From Streptomyces sp. NBS 14/10 (lineage in GTDB: Bacteria > Actinomycetota > Actinomycetes > Streptomycetales > Streptomycetaceae), in the NCBI RefSeq assembly GCF_002224125.1, contig NZ_NCSM01000022.1, positions 62,001 to 126,000 of the forward strand: a stretch of 64,000 bases of DNA, given 5' to 3'. Position numbers and translations under genes: made by a program. This document shows positions 37,145-46,345 of the stretch, one piece after another; the first letter of the stretch is position 1; each line of letters starts with the position of its first letter. The notes beneath the pieces are model-generated. The model was not told where the DNA came from and ran no database searches. It saw only the letters and a list, made by a program, of their open reading frames with translations.

Positions 37145-39490
37145 GTGACCACGTCTGCGATGTCATCCACACCGTCCAGAAGATCGGTCCTCGGCGGCGC
37201 CATCGCCGCCTCCGCCGGTGCCGCCGGGCTCGCCGCGGCGCCCGCCGCGTACGCCGCCGAACCCACCGAACCCGCCGCGCCTGCCGCGGCCGGCGCCCGC
37301 GACCCATGGGCCGAAGTCCTCGACGACGCCGACATGGTGTGGCAGAAGCTGCCGACGACCTGGTACGAGGGCCCCTTCCTCGGCAACGCCCGCCTCGGCT
37401 CCGGCATCTACGCCGAACCGGGCGGCGCCAACGCCATCCGCTTCAACGTCCAGCACAGCGAGGTCCAGGACCACCGCCCCGAGTTCGGCTCGCTGTTCGG
37501 CCTGGCCCGGCTGCCCATCGGCTGGTTCACCCTGGAGCCGGTCGGCACCATCACCGCCGTCGACTGGCGGCTGCGGCTGCGCGACGCCGAGCTGACCGGC
37601 ACCATCACCACCGACCAGGGCACCCTCACACTGCGCGCCCTGGTCCACAACTCCCGCTCGCTCATGGCCGTCGAGGTCACCCCGAGTTCCGGCGAGGCCG
37701 CCTTCCGCTGGGTCTTCCACCCGGCCGAGGCGATCAGCCCGCGGGTCGCGTTCAAGCCGATCCCGGACGGCTATACCGGCAACCCCCCGGCCGTCGTGGC
37801 GGCGCAGGAGGGCGTACACACCGCTGTCCAGTCCCTGCTGGCGGGCGGACAGCATGTGACGGCCTGGCGGGAGCGCGAGTCCTCCCGGGGGCGGACCCTG
37901 TATGTGACGGTGGCGCACTCCTTCCCGCGGACCACCGCCCTGGGCGCCGCGCTCAAGGCCGTACGGTCGGCCGCCGCGCTCTCCTACGACGCGCTCGCCG
38001 CCACCCATCGCCCCTGGTGGCACGCCTACTACCGGAAGAGCTTCCTGTCCCTCCCGGACGCGCGGCTCCAGCGCTTCTACTGGATCCAGCTCTACAAGGT
38101 CGCCGCGGCCGCGCGCGCCGACGCGCCCGTGATGGCCACCTGCGGGCCGTGGCTGGAATCCACCCCCTGGCCGAACACCTGGTGGAACCTCAATGTGCAG
38201 CTGGAGTACTGGCTGATCCACGGCTCCAACCACCTGGAGCTCGACGCCGTGACCCGGGCGCTGAGCGAGTACCGCGACAACCTCTCCAACCAGCTCGACG
38301 CCCCGTACCGCAAGGACTCGGCCGGTATCCCGCGCACCACCGACCCCCAGCTGGTCAACGGTGGCGACGCCGCGAACGGTGGCTACGCCGTCGGCATCCC
38401 GGGCCAGGACCCGCCCACCCCCGAGGTCGGCAACCTCACCTGGGCGCTGCACAACGTCTGGCTGAGCTACCGCCACACCATGGACACCGCGATCCTGCGC
38501 GACGTCCTCTTCCCGCTGCTGCGCAAGGCCATCACCTACTACCTCCACTTCCTCACCCCCGGCAGCGACGGCAAGCTGCATCTGCCCGCCACCTTCTCGC
38601 CCGAGTACGGCGTGAACGCCCCGGACTGCAACTACGACCTGATGCTGCTGCGCTGGGGCTGCACCACTCTGCTGGAGTCGGCGAAGACGTTGGGCATCGA
38701 CGACGAACTGGCGCCGCGCTGGCGGGAGGTGCTGACCCGGCTCACCCCGTACCCGGTCGACGAGAACGGCTACATGATCGGCGCCGGGGTCCCCTTCGCC
38801 AAATCCCACCGCCACTACTCGCATATGCTCGCCGTCTACCCGCTGTACGAGGTGACCTGGGAGGACCCGGCACACCGCGAGCTGATCGAGACCTCGCTCA
38901 ACCACTGGGTCGGCTTCGAGGGCGCGCTCCAGGGCTACACCTTCACCGGCGCCGCCTCGATGTCCGCCCAGATGGGGCGGGGCGAGGACGCGCTCAAGTA
39001 CCTGGGCGAGCTGATGCGCCGCTTCATCCAGGCCAACACCATGTACAAGGAGTCGGGCCCGGTCATCGAGACCCCGCTGTCGGCCGCCCAGTCGCTGCAC
39101 GACATGGTGTGCCAGAGCTGGGGCGGGGTGATCCGGGTCTTCCCCGCGCTGCCCGCCGCCTGGCGCGAGCTGGCCGTCCACGACTTCCGTACGCAGGGCG
39201 CGTTCCTGCTGAGCGCGGCGCGCGAGGGCGGGGCCACCCGCTGGGTGCGGCTGCGCAGCGAGGCGGGCGCGCCCTGCGTCGTACGGCACTCCCTGGGCGG
39301 GGACATCGAGGTGCGCGACGGGCACGGGCGGCCCCTGCGGTACGAGCCCGCGGGCGACGGCACCATCCGGATCCGGCTGGCCCGCGGTCAGGAGGCGGTC
39401 ATCACCGCGCGCGGCGACCGGCCCGATATGCGCGTCCGGCCCGTACGGCCGGGTGAGGAGGCGCCGCGCTGGGGGATGCCGGCCTCCTGA
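37145..39490 (+). CDS. Secreted glycoside hydrolase, GH95-like catalytic domain
   Basis: A 781-residue exported enzyme. A twin-arginine signal (SRRSVLGGAIAASAGAAGL, ending AYAAEP) starts about residue 10. The N-terminal beta domain starts GPFLGNARLGSGIYAEPGG, as in GH95. The (alpha/alpha)6 barrel includes CGPWLESTPWPNTWWNLNVQ, TFSPEYGVNAPDCNYDL and KSHRHYSHMLAVYPLYE; the HRHxSH segment is a GH95 landmark. GH95 enzymes are 1,2-alpha-L-fucosidases or alpha-L-galactosidases, but this is a divergent member so the sugar is uncertain. GTG 37145 is chosen because GGAGG lies seven bases upstream. Two upstream ATGs are open in frame. Confidence 0.85.
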   Translation: MTTSAMSSTPSRRSVLGGAIAASAGAAGLAAAPAAYAAEPTEPAAPAAAGARDPWAEVLDDADMVWQKLPTTWYEGPFLGNARLGSGIYAEPGGANAIRFNVQHSEVQDHRPEFGSLFGLARLPIGWFTLEPVGTITAVDWRLRLRDAELTGTITTDQGTLTLRALVHNSRSLMAVEVTPSSGEAAFRWVFHPAEAISPRVAFKPIPDGYTGNPPAVVAAQEGVHTAVQSLLAGGQHVTAWRERESSRGRTLYVTVAHSFPRTTALGAALKAVRSAAALSYDALAATHRPWWHAYYRKSFLSLPDARLQRFYWIQLYKVAAAARADAPVMATCGPWLESTPWPNTWWNLNVQLEYWLIHGSNHLELDAVTRALSEYRDNLSNQLDAPYRKDSAGIPRTTDPQLVNGGDAANGGYAVGIPGQDPPTPEVGNLTWALHNVWLSYRHTMDTAILRDVLFPLLRKAITYYLHFLTPGSDGKLHLPATFSPEYGVNAPDCNYDLMLLRWGCTTLLESAKTLGIDDELAPRWREVLTRLTPYPVDENGYMIGAGVPFAKSHRHYSHMLAVYPLYEVTWEDPAHRELIETSLNHWVGFEGALQGYTFTGAASMSAQMGRGEDALKYLGELMRRFIQANTMYKESGPVIETPLSAAQSLHDMVCQSWGGVIRVFPALPAAWRELAVHDFRTQGAFLLSAAREGGATRWVRLRSEAGAPCVVRHSLGGDIEVRDGHGRPLRYEPAGDGTIRIRLARGQEAVITARGDRPDMRVRPVRPGEEAPRWGMPAS

Positions 39491-39576
39491 CGGGCGGGGC
39501 GCGGAGAGAGGGGCGGATCGGCCGTCCGGGCACACCGGGGTGGCGTGCGGGCGGCCGATCCGGATACCCATGTGCC

Positions 39577-41133
39577 ATGAGATTCATCAGCGATCTTGAC
39601 CGACGGCTGTTCGCGCGGGTCGCGGCCGGCCGGCTCCGCGGCGCCCATCCCCTGCTGCCCAAGCTCACCCACGCCGCCAACCACGGCCGGCTGTGGTTCG
39701 GCACGGCCGGGGTGCTCGCCGCCGTCGGCGGCCGGACCGCGCGGCGGGCCGCGGTGCGGGGCGTCGGGGCGCTGGCCGCCGCCTCGTTGGTGTCGAACAC
39801 CGTGGTCAAGTGGACCGTGGACCGCCGCCGTCCGCTCCTCGACGGCGTGCCGCTGATCCGCCGGCTGGCCAAGCAGCCGTGGACGAGCTCCTTCCCCTCC
39901 GGGCACTCGGCCTCCGCGGCCGCCTTCGCCACCGGGGTCGCCCTGGAGTCCACCGGGTACGGGATCGCGGTCGCCCCGCTGGCCGCCGCGGTGGCCTTCT
40001 CCCGGGTGTACGTCGGCGTGCACTACCCCAGCGATGTCCTCGTGGGGCTCGCCCTGGGCGTCGGCGCCGCCGCGCTCACCTGCCGCTGGTGGCCGCCGCG
40101 GCCACAGACCCCGGCGCGGGCCCGGCCGCGGGTCTCGGCCCCGGCGCTGCCCGGGGGCGACGGGCTGGTGGTGGTCGTCAACACCCAGTCCGGCGTCGGC
40201 CTCTCGGGGACCGGTCTCACCTCCGCCGAGCAGCTGCGCGCGCTGCTGCCCGGCGCGGAAATCGTGGAGCGCGAACCCGAGCAGGACCTCGGGCCGCTGC
40301 TGGACCGGGCCGCCCGGCGCGCCGCCGAGCGGGGCGGGGCGCTGGGGGTCTGCGGCGGGGACGGCAGTGTGAACGCGGCGGCCGCGGCGGCCGCCGAGCG
40401 CGGGCTGCCGCTGGCCGTCTTCCCCGGCGGCACCTTCGACCACTTCGCCCTGGACGTGGGGGTGCCCGCCATCGAGGACACGGTGCGCGCCGTGACCGAG
40501 GGCGACGCCGTCGCCGTGGACCTGGCCCGCGTGGCCCCGCTCCCGGGCGACGGTCCGGGCGGCCACTTCGTGAACACCTTCAGCCTGGGGATGTACCCCG
40601 AGCTGGTGCGGATCCGCGAGAGCCTGGAGGCCCGGCTCGGCAAGTGGCCGGCCGCCGCGGTCGCGCTGGCCCGCGTGCTGCGCACCGCCACGCCCATGGA
40701 GATCGAGGTGAACGGCCGCGGGCGGCGGCTGTGGGTGCTGTTCGTCGGCAACTGCCGCTATGCGCCCGAGGGGTTCGCCCCGGCGTACCGCGAACGGCTC
40801 GACGACGGGCTGCTGGACGTCCGCGCCGTCGACGGAAACCAGCCGCTGGCCCGCACCCGGCTGCTGGCCGCGGCCCTCACCGGCACGCTGGGGCGGTCCC
40901 GGGTGGTGGCGACCCGGCGGCTGCGCCGGCTCGACCTGTCGGGCCTGCACGACGTGGACGTCCGCGCCCTCGACGGCGAGGTCGCCCCGTCCCCCGCCGA
41001 GGCGCTGGTGATCGAGAAACGGCCCGGCGCCCTGACCGTCTACCGCCCGGCCGAGCCCGGGAACGAGCTGGCACAGCGCGCCCGGACGGCCGCCGCGACG
41101 GCGCACTTCCGACGGGCCGTACTGCGCCGGTAG
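39577..41133 (+). CDS. Bifunctional PAP2 phosphatase / diacylglycerol kinase-like protein
   Basis: A 518-residue fusion. Residues 1-170 form a membrane PAP2 phosphatase with KWTVDRRRP, SSFPSGHSAS and SRVYVGVHYPSDV. After a Pro/Arg linker, residues about 190-510 form a lipid-kinase domain of the DAGK/YegS type with the GGDGSVN nucleotide motif and PGGTFDHFALD. One half would dephosphorylate a lipid phosphate and the other phosphorylate a lipid or lipid-like acceptor. The same fusion occurs in other actinobacteria. It stands between the GH95 and DMT transporter genes without clear operon links. Confidence 0.92.
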   Translation: MRFISDLDRRLFARVAAGRLRGAHPLLPKLTHAANHGRLWFGTAGVLAAVGGRTARRAAVRGVGALAAASLVSNTVVKWTVDRRRPLLDGVPLIRRLAKQPWTSSFPSGHSASAAAFATGVALESTGYGIAVAPLAAAVAFSRVYVGVHYPSDVLVGLALGVGAAALTCRWWPPRPQTPARARPRVSAPALPGGDGLVVVVNTQSGVGLSGTGLTSAEQLRALLPGAEIVEREPEQDLGPLLDRAARRAAERGGALGVCGGDGSVNAAAAAAAERGLPLAVFPGGTFDHFALDVGVPAIEDTVRAVTEGDAVAVDLARVAPLPGDGPGGHFVNTFSLGMYPELVRIRESLEARLGKWPAAAVALARVLRTATPMEIEVNGRGRRLWVLFVGNCRYAPEGFAPAYRERLDDGLLDVRAVDGNQPLARTRLLAAALTGTLGRSRVVATRRLRRLDLSGLHDVDVRALDGEVAPSPAEALVIEKRPGALTVYRPAEPGNELAQRARTAAATAHFRRAVLRR

Positions 41134-41228
41134 TACGCGCAATGGGGGCTCAGGGACGACGACGTGGCGGGCGAAACCCGTCATCGTGAGGACATGGACG
41201 ACGACCGACCGGCCCTGGGAGCCCTGAC

Positions 41229-42431
41229 GTGACCTCCCTGGCTCTCTCCGTGCTCCTGGCCCTGGCCTCGGCGGTGTGCTACGCCGCCGGCGCCATCCTC
41301 CAGGAGCACGTCGCGGCGACGACGCCGCCCCGCCCGTACGCAGCGCTGCGCCGCGGCCGCTGGTGGACCGCGGTGGTGCTCAACGGGACCGGTGCGGTCC
41401 TCCATGTGCTGGCCCTGGCGTACGGGCCGCTGAGCGTGGTGCAGCCGCTGGGCGCGCTGACCATCGTCTTCGCGCTGCCGATGGCCGCGGTGTTCGTCCG
41501 GCGCCCGGTCGGCGCGGCCGGGTGGCGGGGCGCGCTGCTGGCCACCACGGGGCTCGCCGGGATGCTCTCGCTGAGCGGTTCTTCGGGGGCCAGAGCGCTG
41601 GCGGAGGACGGCCGGATCACGGTGGCCGTGGTCACGGTGAGCGCGATCGCCGTACTGGCCCTGGCCGCGCGCTGGTCGCGGCGGCCCGGGGTGCGCAGCG
41701 TGCTGCTGGCCGTGGCCGCGGGGACCGCCTTCGCCGTCTCGTCGGTGTTCACCAAGAACGTGACCGTGGAACTGGAGTGGGGGAAGCCGGAGTTCGAGGG
41801 CTGGGCCTCCGGGCTGCCCAGCCTGGCGATGATCGGGCTGCTGGCCGGGGCCGGGGTGCTGCTGTCCCAGGCGTCCTACCGGGGCGCGGGTCTTGCCGCC
41901 CCGCTGGCGACGGCGACCGTGGCCAACCCCGTGGTCGCCACGGTCATCGGCGTCACCGCGCTCGGTGAACACTTCCGCCACGGCGCCCCCGGCACCCTGC
42001 TGGCCCTGCTGGCGGCGGTGGTCGCGGGCACCGGTCTGGTCATGCTGACCGTGCACGGGGTGGAGACGTCGGGTCAGCCGGCGGAGCAGGGTGCCGCCGC
42101 GGGCCCGGCCGGGCCGGAAGCCGCCCCGCGGCCGCAGGAGACGGACGCGACGGACGCTACGGGCGGGGCGGATGGGACGGATGGAGCGGATGGAGCGGCC
42201 GGGACGGGCGAGGGGCCCGAGGGGCAGGGGCCGGACGACCGGACCGGCGGCCCCGGGACGGGTGGCCCCGGAGCCGGCGCCGCCCCCCGCCCGCGCCGGC
42301 TCCCCCGTATCCCCCGCCCGGCGCGCGGCGCCGACGACCGCCTGACCTCCGACCGCCGCTCCCCCGGCCGCCGCTCACGCGACCAGCGGCGGTCCAGCCG
42401 GGGCGAGGCCGTCCTGCAGGACCACCGCTGA
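41229..42431 (+). CDS. DMT superfamily transporter (NIPA/EamA-like)
   Basis: A 400-residue protein whose first 275 residues have nine or ten hydrophobic helices of the drug/metabolite transporter type; ALAYGPLSVVQPLGALTIVFALPMAAVF is a typical repeat, and ATATVANPVVATVIGVTALGE ends the second half. The last 120 residues are Gly/Ala/Pro/Asp/Arg low complexity, probably a disordered cytoplasmic tail. Substrate unknown. Start is GTG 41229, immediately before the first membrane helix. Confidence 0.85.
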   Translation: MTSLALSVLLALASAVCYAAGAILQEHVAATTPPRPYAALRRGRWWTAVVLNGTGAVLHVLALAYGPLSVVQPLGALTIVFALPMAAVFVRRPVGAAGWRGALLATTGLAGMLSLSGSSGARALAEDGRITVAVVTVSAIAVLALAARWSRRPGVRSVLLAVAAGTAFAVSSVFTKNVTVELEWGKPEFEGWASGLPSLAMIGLLAGAGVLLSQASYRGAGLAAPLATATVANPVVATVIGVTALGEHFRHGAPGTLLALLAAVVAGTGLVMLTVHGVETSGQPAEQGAAAGPAGPEAAPRPQETDATDATGGADGTDGADGAAGTGEGPEGQGPDDRTGGPGTGGPGAGAAPRPRRLPRIPRPARGADDRLTSDRRSPGRRSRDQRRSSRGEAVLQDHR

Positions 42432-42448
42432 GACTCGTCAGGTCCGGC

Positions 42449-43321
42449 TCACGGCCGCGTACGCAACAGCTCCACCAGGCCGGAAAGGTCCTCGTGGCCG
42501 TGGCCGTCGGCGACCCGCCGGGCCATCAACGGCCCGAGCGGGGCGAGCAGTTCGGGGCTGACGCCCTGCTCCTCGGCGGCCTCGACGAGGTGGCCGAACC
42601 CGGCCGACTGCATGGCGAGGTTGGAGACCACGCCCCCGGCGTGGTCGCCGCTGTCGATCTTCTCGGCGTAGCCGGCCACGGCGCCCGACATGGCGTTCAG
42701 CCAGCCGCCGAGCATCGGGGCGAAGTCGGCCGCCTCGATGTCCTCGCTGCGGATCAGCGCGTAGGCGTGCAGGATTCCGGCGAACATCCCGTACATCGCG
42801 CTGAGCAGGGCGATGTCGTGCAGCGAGGCCAGCGCGGCGTCCTCGCCCAGGTATTCGCTCCGCGCCAGGGCGTCCAGCGCCGCCCGGTGGGTGTCGAAGA
42901 CCTCCCGGGATCCGCTGTAGAGCACAAAGGCGGCGGGGGTCGCGATCATCGGAGGTACGGCCATGATGCCGCCGTCGAGATAGCCGGCGCCCTGGTCCGC
43001 CGCCCACGCGGCCATCTCGCGGGCCTGCCGCGGGGTGCCGCTGGTCAGGTTGGCCACGGCCTTGCCGGTCAGCGCCTTGGCCACCGGGTCGAGGGTGCCG
43101 CGCACGGAGTCGTCGTCCAGCAGGCACACCACCACCAGCGGGCTCGCCTCGACGGCCTCGGCGACCGTCGCCGCGCGCAGCGCACCCTCGGGGACGAGGG
43201 CTTCGGCCTTCGCGGCCGTACGGTTCCACACGGTGGTCCGGAATCCCGCTTTCAGGAGGGCGCGGGCCAGTGCCGTGCCCATATCGCCCAGGCCGAGGAC
43301 GGTCACGGGGGTGTCGCTCAT
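42449..43321 (-). CDS. NAD(P)-binding oxidoreductase, imine reductase / 6PGDH-like
   Basis: A 290-residue enzyme of the beta-hydroxyacid dehydrogenase superfamily. The N-terminal Rossmann motif is VLGLGDMGTALARALLKAGFRTTVWNRT, with the Asn-Arg that favours NADPH. The C-terminal all-helical domain resembles imine reductases, with YLDGGIMAVPPMI, where the usual catalytic Lys is replaced. ATG 43321 has GGGAGC upstream. It is divergent from the HxlR regulator, which has an operator palindrome between, so induction by an electrophile or redox signal is plausible. Substrate unknown. Confidence 0.88.
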   Translation of the reverse strand: MSDTPVTVLGLGDMGTALARALLKAGFRTTVWNRTAAKAEALVPEGALRAATVAEAVEASPLVVVCLLDDDSVRGTLDPVAKALTGKAVANLTSGTPRQAREMAAWAADQGAGYLDGGIMAVPPMIATPAAFVLYSGSREVFDTHRAALDALARSEYLGEDAALASLHDIALLSAMYGMFAGILHAYALIRSEDIEAADFAPMLGGWLNAMSGAVAGYAEKIDSGDHAGGVVSNLAMQSAGFGHLVEAAEEQGVSPELLAPLGPLMARRVADGHGHEDLSGLVELLRTRP

Positions 43322-43406
43322 ATCGGGTGCTCCCGTTGCTCAATGCTGCTGTTCGTATCGGTCCCGGCGCGCCTGTCCCAGCCTTGCGGCCCGCTGTAGT
43401 GTGGGC

Positions 43407-43432
43407 AAGTACGGATTAAAAAGTGCGTACTT
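43407..43432. promoter_or_regulatory. HxlR-type operator between IRED-like gene and regulator
   Basis: AAGTACG (43407-43413) and its exact complement CGTACTT (43426-43432) flank a 12-base AT-richer spacer, in the gap between the divergent genes. Palindromes with GTAC cores are typical of HxlR/DUF24 regulators such as YodB. Confidence 0.7.
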
Positions 43433-43472
43433 ACCTAGAGGTCAGTGGGGATGGGTTCATGGGGATGGATTC

Positions 43473-43832
43473 ATGAGGAAGCGGCCATATGTCTGTGGCC
43501 TGGACGCGGCCGTGGATGTCATTGGCGGCAAGTGGAAAGTCCTGATCATCTGGGCGCTGAATCACCAGCGGTGCCGGTTCGGTGAATTGAAGCGGCTGGT
43601 TCCCGGGGTGAGCGAAAAGGTGCTGACCCAGCAGTTGAGGGAGCTGGAGGCGGATGGAATCGTCCACCGGGAGATTTACGACCAGGTGCCGCCGAAGGTG
43701 GAGTACTCACTCACCGAGCTCGGCGAGGATCTCAATACGGCGCTGAAGCCGCTGGGCGCCTGGGGAAAGCAGCGGATGGCGGTTCTGGAGGACGCCGACG
43801 AGAACTGCCGTCACCCCTCGGCATGCGGATGA
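43473..43832 (+). CDS. HxlR family winged-helix transcriptional regulator
   Basis: A 119-residue regulator. Family signature GGKWKVLIIWAL, recognition region RFGELKRLVPGVSEKVLTQQLRELEADGIVHREIY and the wing QVPPKVEYSLTELG are all present. A Cys at residue 8 (PYVCGLDAA) is at the position used for redox or quinone sensing in YodB-type members. ATG 43473 is chosen because the protein family begins there. Divergent from the imine-reductase-like gene with a GTAC palindrome between; it probably controls that gene. Confidence 0.9.
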   Translation: MRKRPYVCGLDAAVDVIGGKWKVLIIWALNHQRCRFGELKRLVPGVSEKVLTQQLRELEADGIVHREIYDQVPPKVEYSLTELGEDLNTALKPLGAWGKQRMAVLEDADENCRHPSACG

Positions 43833-43883
43833 GGCGGTGGCTTCCGGCAGTGATGGGAGTGACCTGCCGGAGGCCACCGCCTC
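43831..43883. terminator. Bidirectional terminator hairpin
   Basis: GAGGCGGTGGCTTCCGGCAG (43831-43850) pairs with 43864-43883 over 20 bp, with a single G-U position and a 13-base loop. It separates the convergent HxlR and GH16 genes. Confidence 0.8.
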
Positions 43884-43899
43884 GTGGCGGGGCGCGTCT

Positions 43900-44754
43900 T
43901 CAGGATGTGCGGTTGCGGCCCACATAGACGTTCCGGGCCCGGTAATACGTGTCCCCGCCGGGGCCCGAGGACCCCGAGGAGCCCTCCATCTGGAGGTTGA
44001 TGATGAGCCACAGGGGTTTTCCGACAAAACCCGCCCCGCGGTGGACCGCTTTCCAGGTCCCGTCGAGGTAGTAGTGAATGTCGACGTCGGTGTTGTTCAC
44101 CTTGGTGATCCAGGCGCGATAGGTGTGCCAGTTGCCCGGTGACGACACCCCGACAATCGTGCTCGACACGTCCGAGGAGGTGCGGAAGGTATTGAACCAG
44201 TTGTTGGAGTTCCCCTTGAATTCCAGGATGTCGCTCTCCGGCGGCCAGCTGTTGACCCCGGTCAGCCAGAAGGCCGGCCAGGTCCCCGCGCCGTTCGGCG
44301 CCTGGAATTCTCCCTTCACCTCGTAGTCGGGGAATTGGTTGGTCACCACGATCTGGTTCTTGGCGTGCACCGCGCCCGAGTGGTAGCGGATCGGCAGATG
44401 CGGGGAGGAGGAGCTGGTCCCCTCGTCCCAGGTGATCCGGCTGGCCTTCAGGGTCAGCACACCGGAGCCGAGATAGATGTGGTTGTGGTCGCTCGCGCTG
44501 CCGTACATCCGGGCGCTGCCGTTGTGGTCGGAGCCCCAGGGGTACAGATAGTTCCACTCCGACTCGAAGGCGCTGTAGCTCCCGAAGGAGCCGTTGATGA
44601 CGTCCTCCCAGGTCGCGGCCGGGGCGGCGGCCGCCGGACGCGGCCATCCGGTCAGGGCCGCGGCCCCGCCGAGGGCGGCGGCCGTGGTGAGGAATCTTCT
44701 GCGTCCGTACGAATCGCTCTGTGCTGACTTGCTCCGTGCTGACATGCCACTCAT
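43900..44754 (-). CDS. Secreted glycoside hydrolase family 16 protein
   Basis: A 284-residue exported beta-jelly-roll enzyme. A twin-arginine signal (GRRRFLTTAAALGG at 17-30) precedes the domain. The catalytic motif E173-S-D175-I-L-E178 fits the GH16 ExDxxE pattern, with nucleophile and acid/base Glu residues. Other landmarks are GTWPAFWLTGVNSWPPESDILEF and NWHTYRAWI. GH16 enzymes cleave beta-glucans, agarose or related polymers; specificity is not clear. ATG 44754 has GGGAGG seven bases upstream. The gap to the divergent MHS permease gene holds a short GAAGT/ACTTC inverted repeat. Confidence 0.92.
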   Translation of the reverse strand: MSGMSARSKSAQSDSYGRRRFLTTAAALGGAAALTGWPRPAAAAPAATWEDVINGSFGSYSAFESEWNYLYPWGSDHNGSARMYGSASDHNHIYLGSGVLTLKASRITWDEGTSSSSPHLPIRYHSGAVHAKNQIVVTNQFPDYEVKGEFQAPNGAGTWPAFWLTGVNSWPPESDILEFKGNSNNWFNTFRTSSDVSSTIVGVSSPGNWHTYRAWITKVNNTDVDIHYYLDGTWKAVHRGAGFVGKPLWLIINLQMEGSSGSSGPGGDTYYRARNVYVGRNRTS

Positions 44755-44974
44755 GGCTGCCTCCCGAAGTCCGAAACTTCGAACACAAGCAAACAGAAGT
44801 CAATCGGAATCACCACAGTCCCAAGGGCCCCACGCCTCGTCAAGGGTCTTTGTTAAGCGCAGGTTAGGTCTGGCCCCGGAGGTCTGTACGCCGCCGCCGT
44901 CCGCGCGGAAGCTGCCATCCGCGGCGGCGTCCCTCGGGCGGGCCGCCATCCACCCGCATGCTCGAGGAGGCCCC

Positions 44975-46315
44975 ATGTCCGTCACATCCTCCGCGCCACA
45001 GGCTCGCACACCATGGCGCGCCGTCATCGGCGGCTCCATCGGAAACCTGGTCGAGTGGTTCGACTGGTTCGTCTACGCCAGCTTCGCCACCTACTTCGCC
45101 TCAGCCTTCTTCCCCAAGGGCAACGACACCGCGCAGCTGCTCAACACGGCCGGCATCTTCGCCGTCGGCTTCTTCATGCGCCCCGTCGGCGGCTGGCTGC
45201 TGGGCCGCTTCGCCGACCGGCGCGGACGCAAGGCCGCGCTCACCCTGACCGTGACCCTGATGTCGGCCAGCGCGCTGCTCATCGCCATCGCGCCCACCTA
45301 CGACCAGGTCGGCTACTTCGGCGCGGGCGTGCTGCTGGTGGCCCGGCTGCTGCAGGGCCTGTCGGTCGGCGGCGAGTACGCGGCCAGCGCCACCTATCTG
45401 ACCGAGGCGTCCCAGCCCGGCCGCCGCGGCTTCGTCTCCAGCTTCCAGTACGTCTCGATGACCGCGGGCCAGCTGATCGGCCTGGGTCTGCTGATCGTGC
45501 TCCAGCGCACCATGTCCGATGACTCGCTGCACTCCTACGGCTGGCGCATCCCGTTCATCTTCGGGGCCGTGGCCGCGGCCGTGGTCTTCTGGCTGCGGCG
45601 GAATCTGCTGGAGACCGAGGTGTACGAGGAGGCCGGCTCCCACCGGGAGACCGAGCGCGGGAGCGTCGCCGAGCTGCTGCGCCACCGCAAGGAGGCCGCC
45701 CTCGTCATCGCGCTGACCATGGGCGGCACGGTCGCCTACTACACCTACACGACCTATCTCACCAAGTACCTGTCCAATACGGCGGGGCTGAGCAAGTCCG
45801 ACGCCTCGCTGGTCAGCTTCTGCGCCCTGTTCGTGTTCATGCTGCTGCAGCCGCTGGCCGGGGCGCTGTCCGACCGGATCGGCCGCCGCCCGCTGCTGAT
45901 CACCTTCGGGGTCGGCTCGATGCTGGCCACCGTGCCCATCATGACCGCGCTGTCGCACACCGACACCTTCGGCGGGGCGCTGCTGCTCTCGCTCGCCGCG
46001 CTGGTCGTCGTCACCGGCTACACCTCCATCAACGCGGTGGTGAAGGCCGAGCTGTTCCCGACCCACGTCCGGGCGCTCGGCGTCGCGCTGCCGTACGCGC
46101 TGGCGAACGCCCTGTTCGGCGGCACCGCGGAGTATGTGGCGCTGTGGTTCAAGAACGCCGGTGCGGAGTCCGGGTTCTACTGGTACGTCTCGGGCTGCGC
46201 CGCCGTGTCGCTGATCGTCTATCTGACCATGCGGGAGACCCGGGACACCTCCCTCACCAAGGCCCGCGCCGATGAGCCGGCCGCGTCCGAGCAGGCGGCG
46301 CGCACCCCTGTCTGA
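44975..46315 (+). CDS. MHS family MFS transporter (alpha-ketoglutarate/citrate permease-like)
   Basis: A 446-residue 12-helix symporter of the metabolite:H+ symporter family. The N-terminus GGSIGNLVEWFDWFVYASFATYFASAFF is the family hallmark, with RPVGGWLLGRFADRRGRK between helices 2 and 3. Known members take up alpha-ketoglutarate, citrate, shikimate, proline or related acids. GAGGAGG lies upstream of ATG 44975. Immediately followed after 30 bp by a response regulator and histidine kinase on the same strand, which probably regulate or accompany it. Confidence 0.92.
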   Translation: MSVTSSAPQARTPWRAVIGGSIGNLVEWFDWFVYASFATYFASAFFPKGNDTAQLLNTAGIFAVGFFMRPVGGWLLGRFADRRGRKAALTLTVTLMSASALLIAIAPTYDQVGYFGAGVLLVARLLQGLSVGGEYAASATYLTEASQPGRRGFVSSFQYVSMTAGQLIGLGLLIVLQRTMSDDSLHSYGWRIPFIFGAVAAAVVFWLRRNLLETEVYEEAGSHRETERGSVAELLRHRKEAALVIALTMGGTVAYYTYTTYLTKYLSNTAGLSKSDASLVSFCALFVFMLLQPLAGALSDRIGRRPLLITFGVGSMLATVPIMTALSHTDTFGGALLLSLAALVVVTGYTSINAVVKAELFPTHVRALGVALPYALANALFGGTAEYVALWFKNAGAESGFYWYVSGCAAVSLIVYLTMRETRDTSLTKARADEPAASEQAARTPV

Positions 46316-46345
46316 GCAGTACAGCGCCTGTTTACCCTTACGCCC

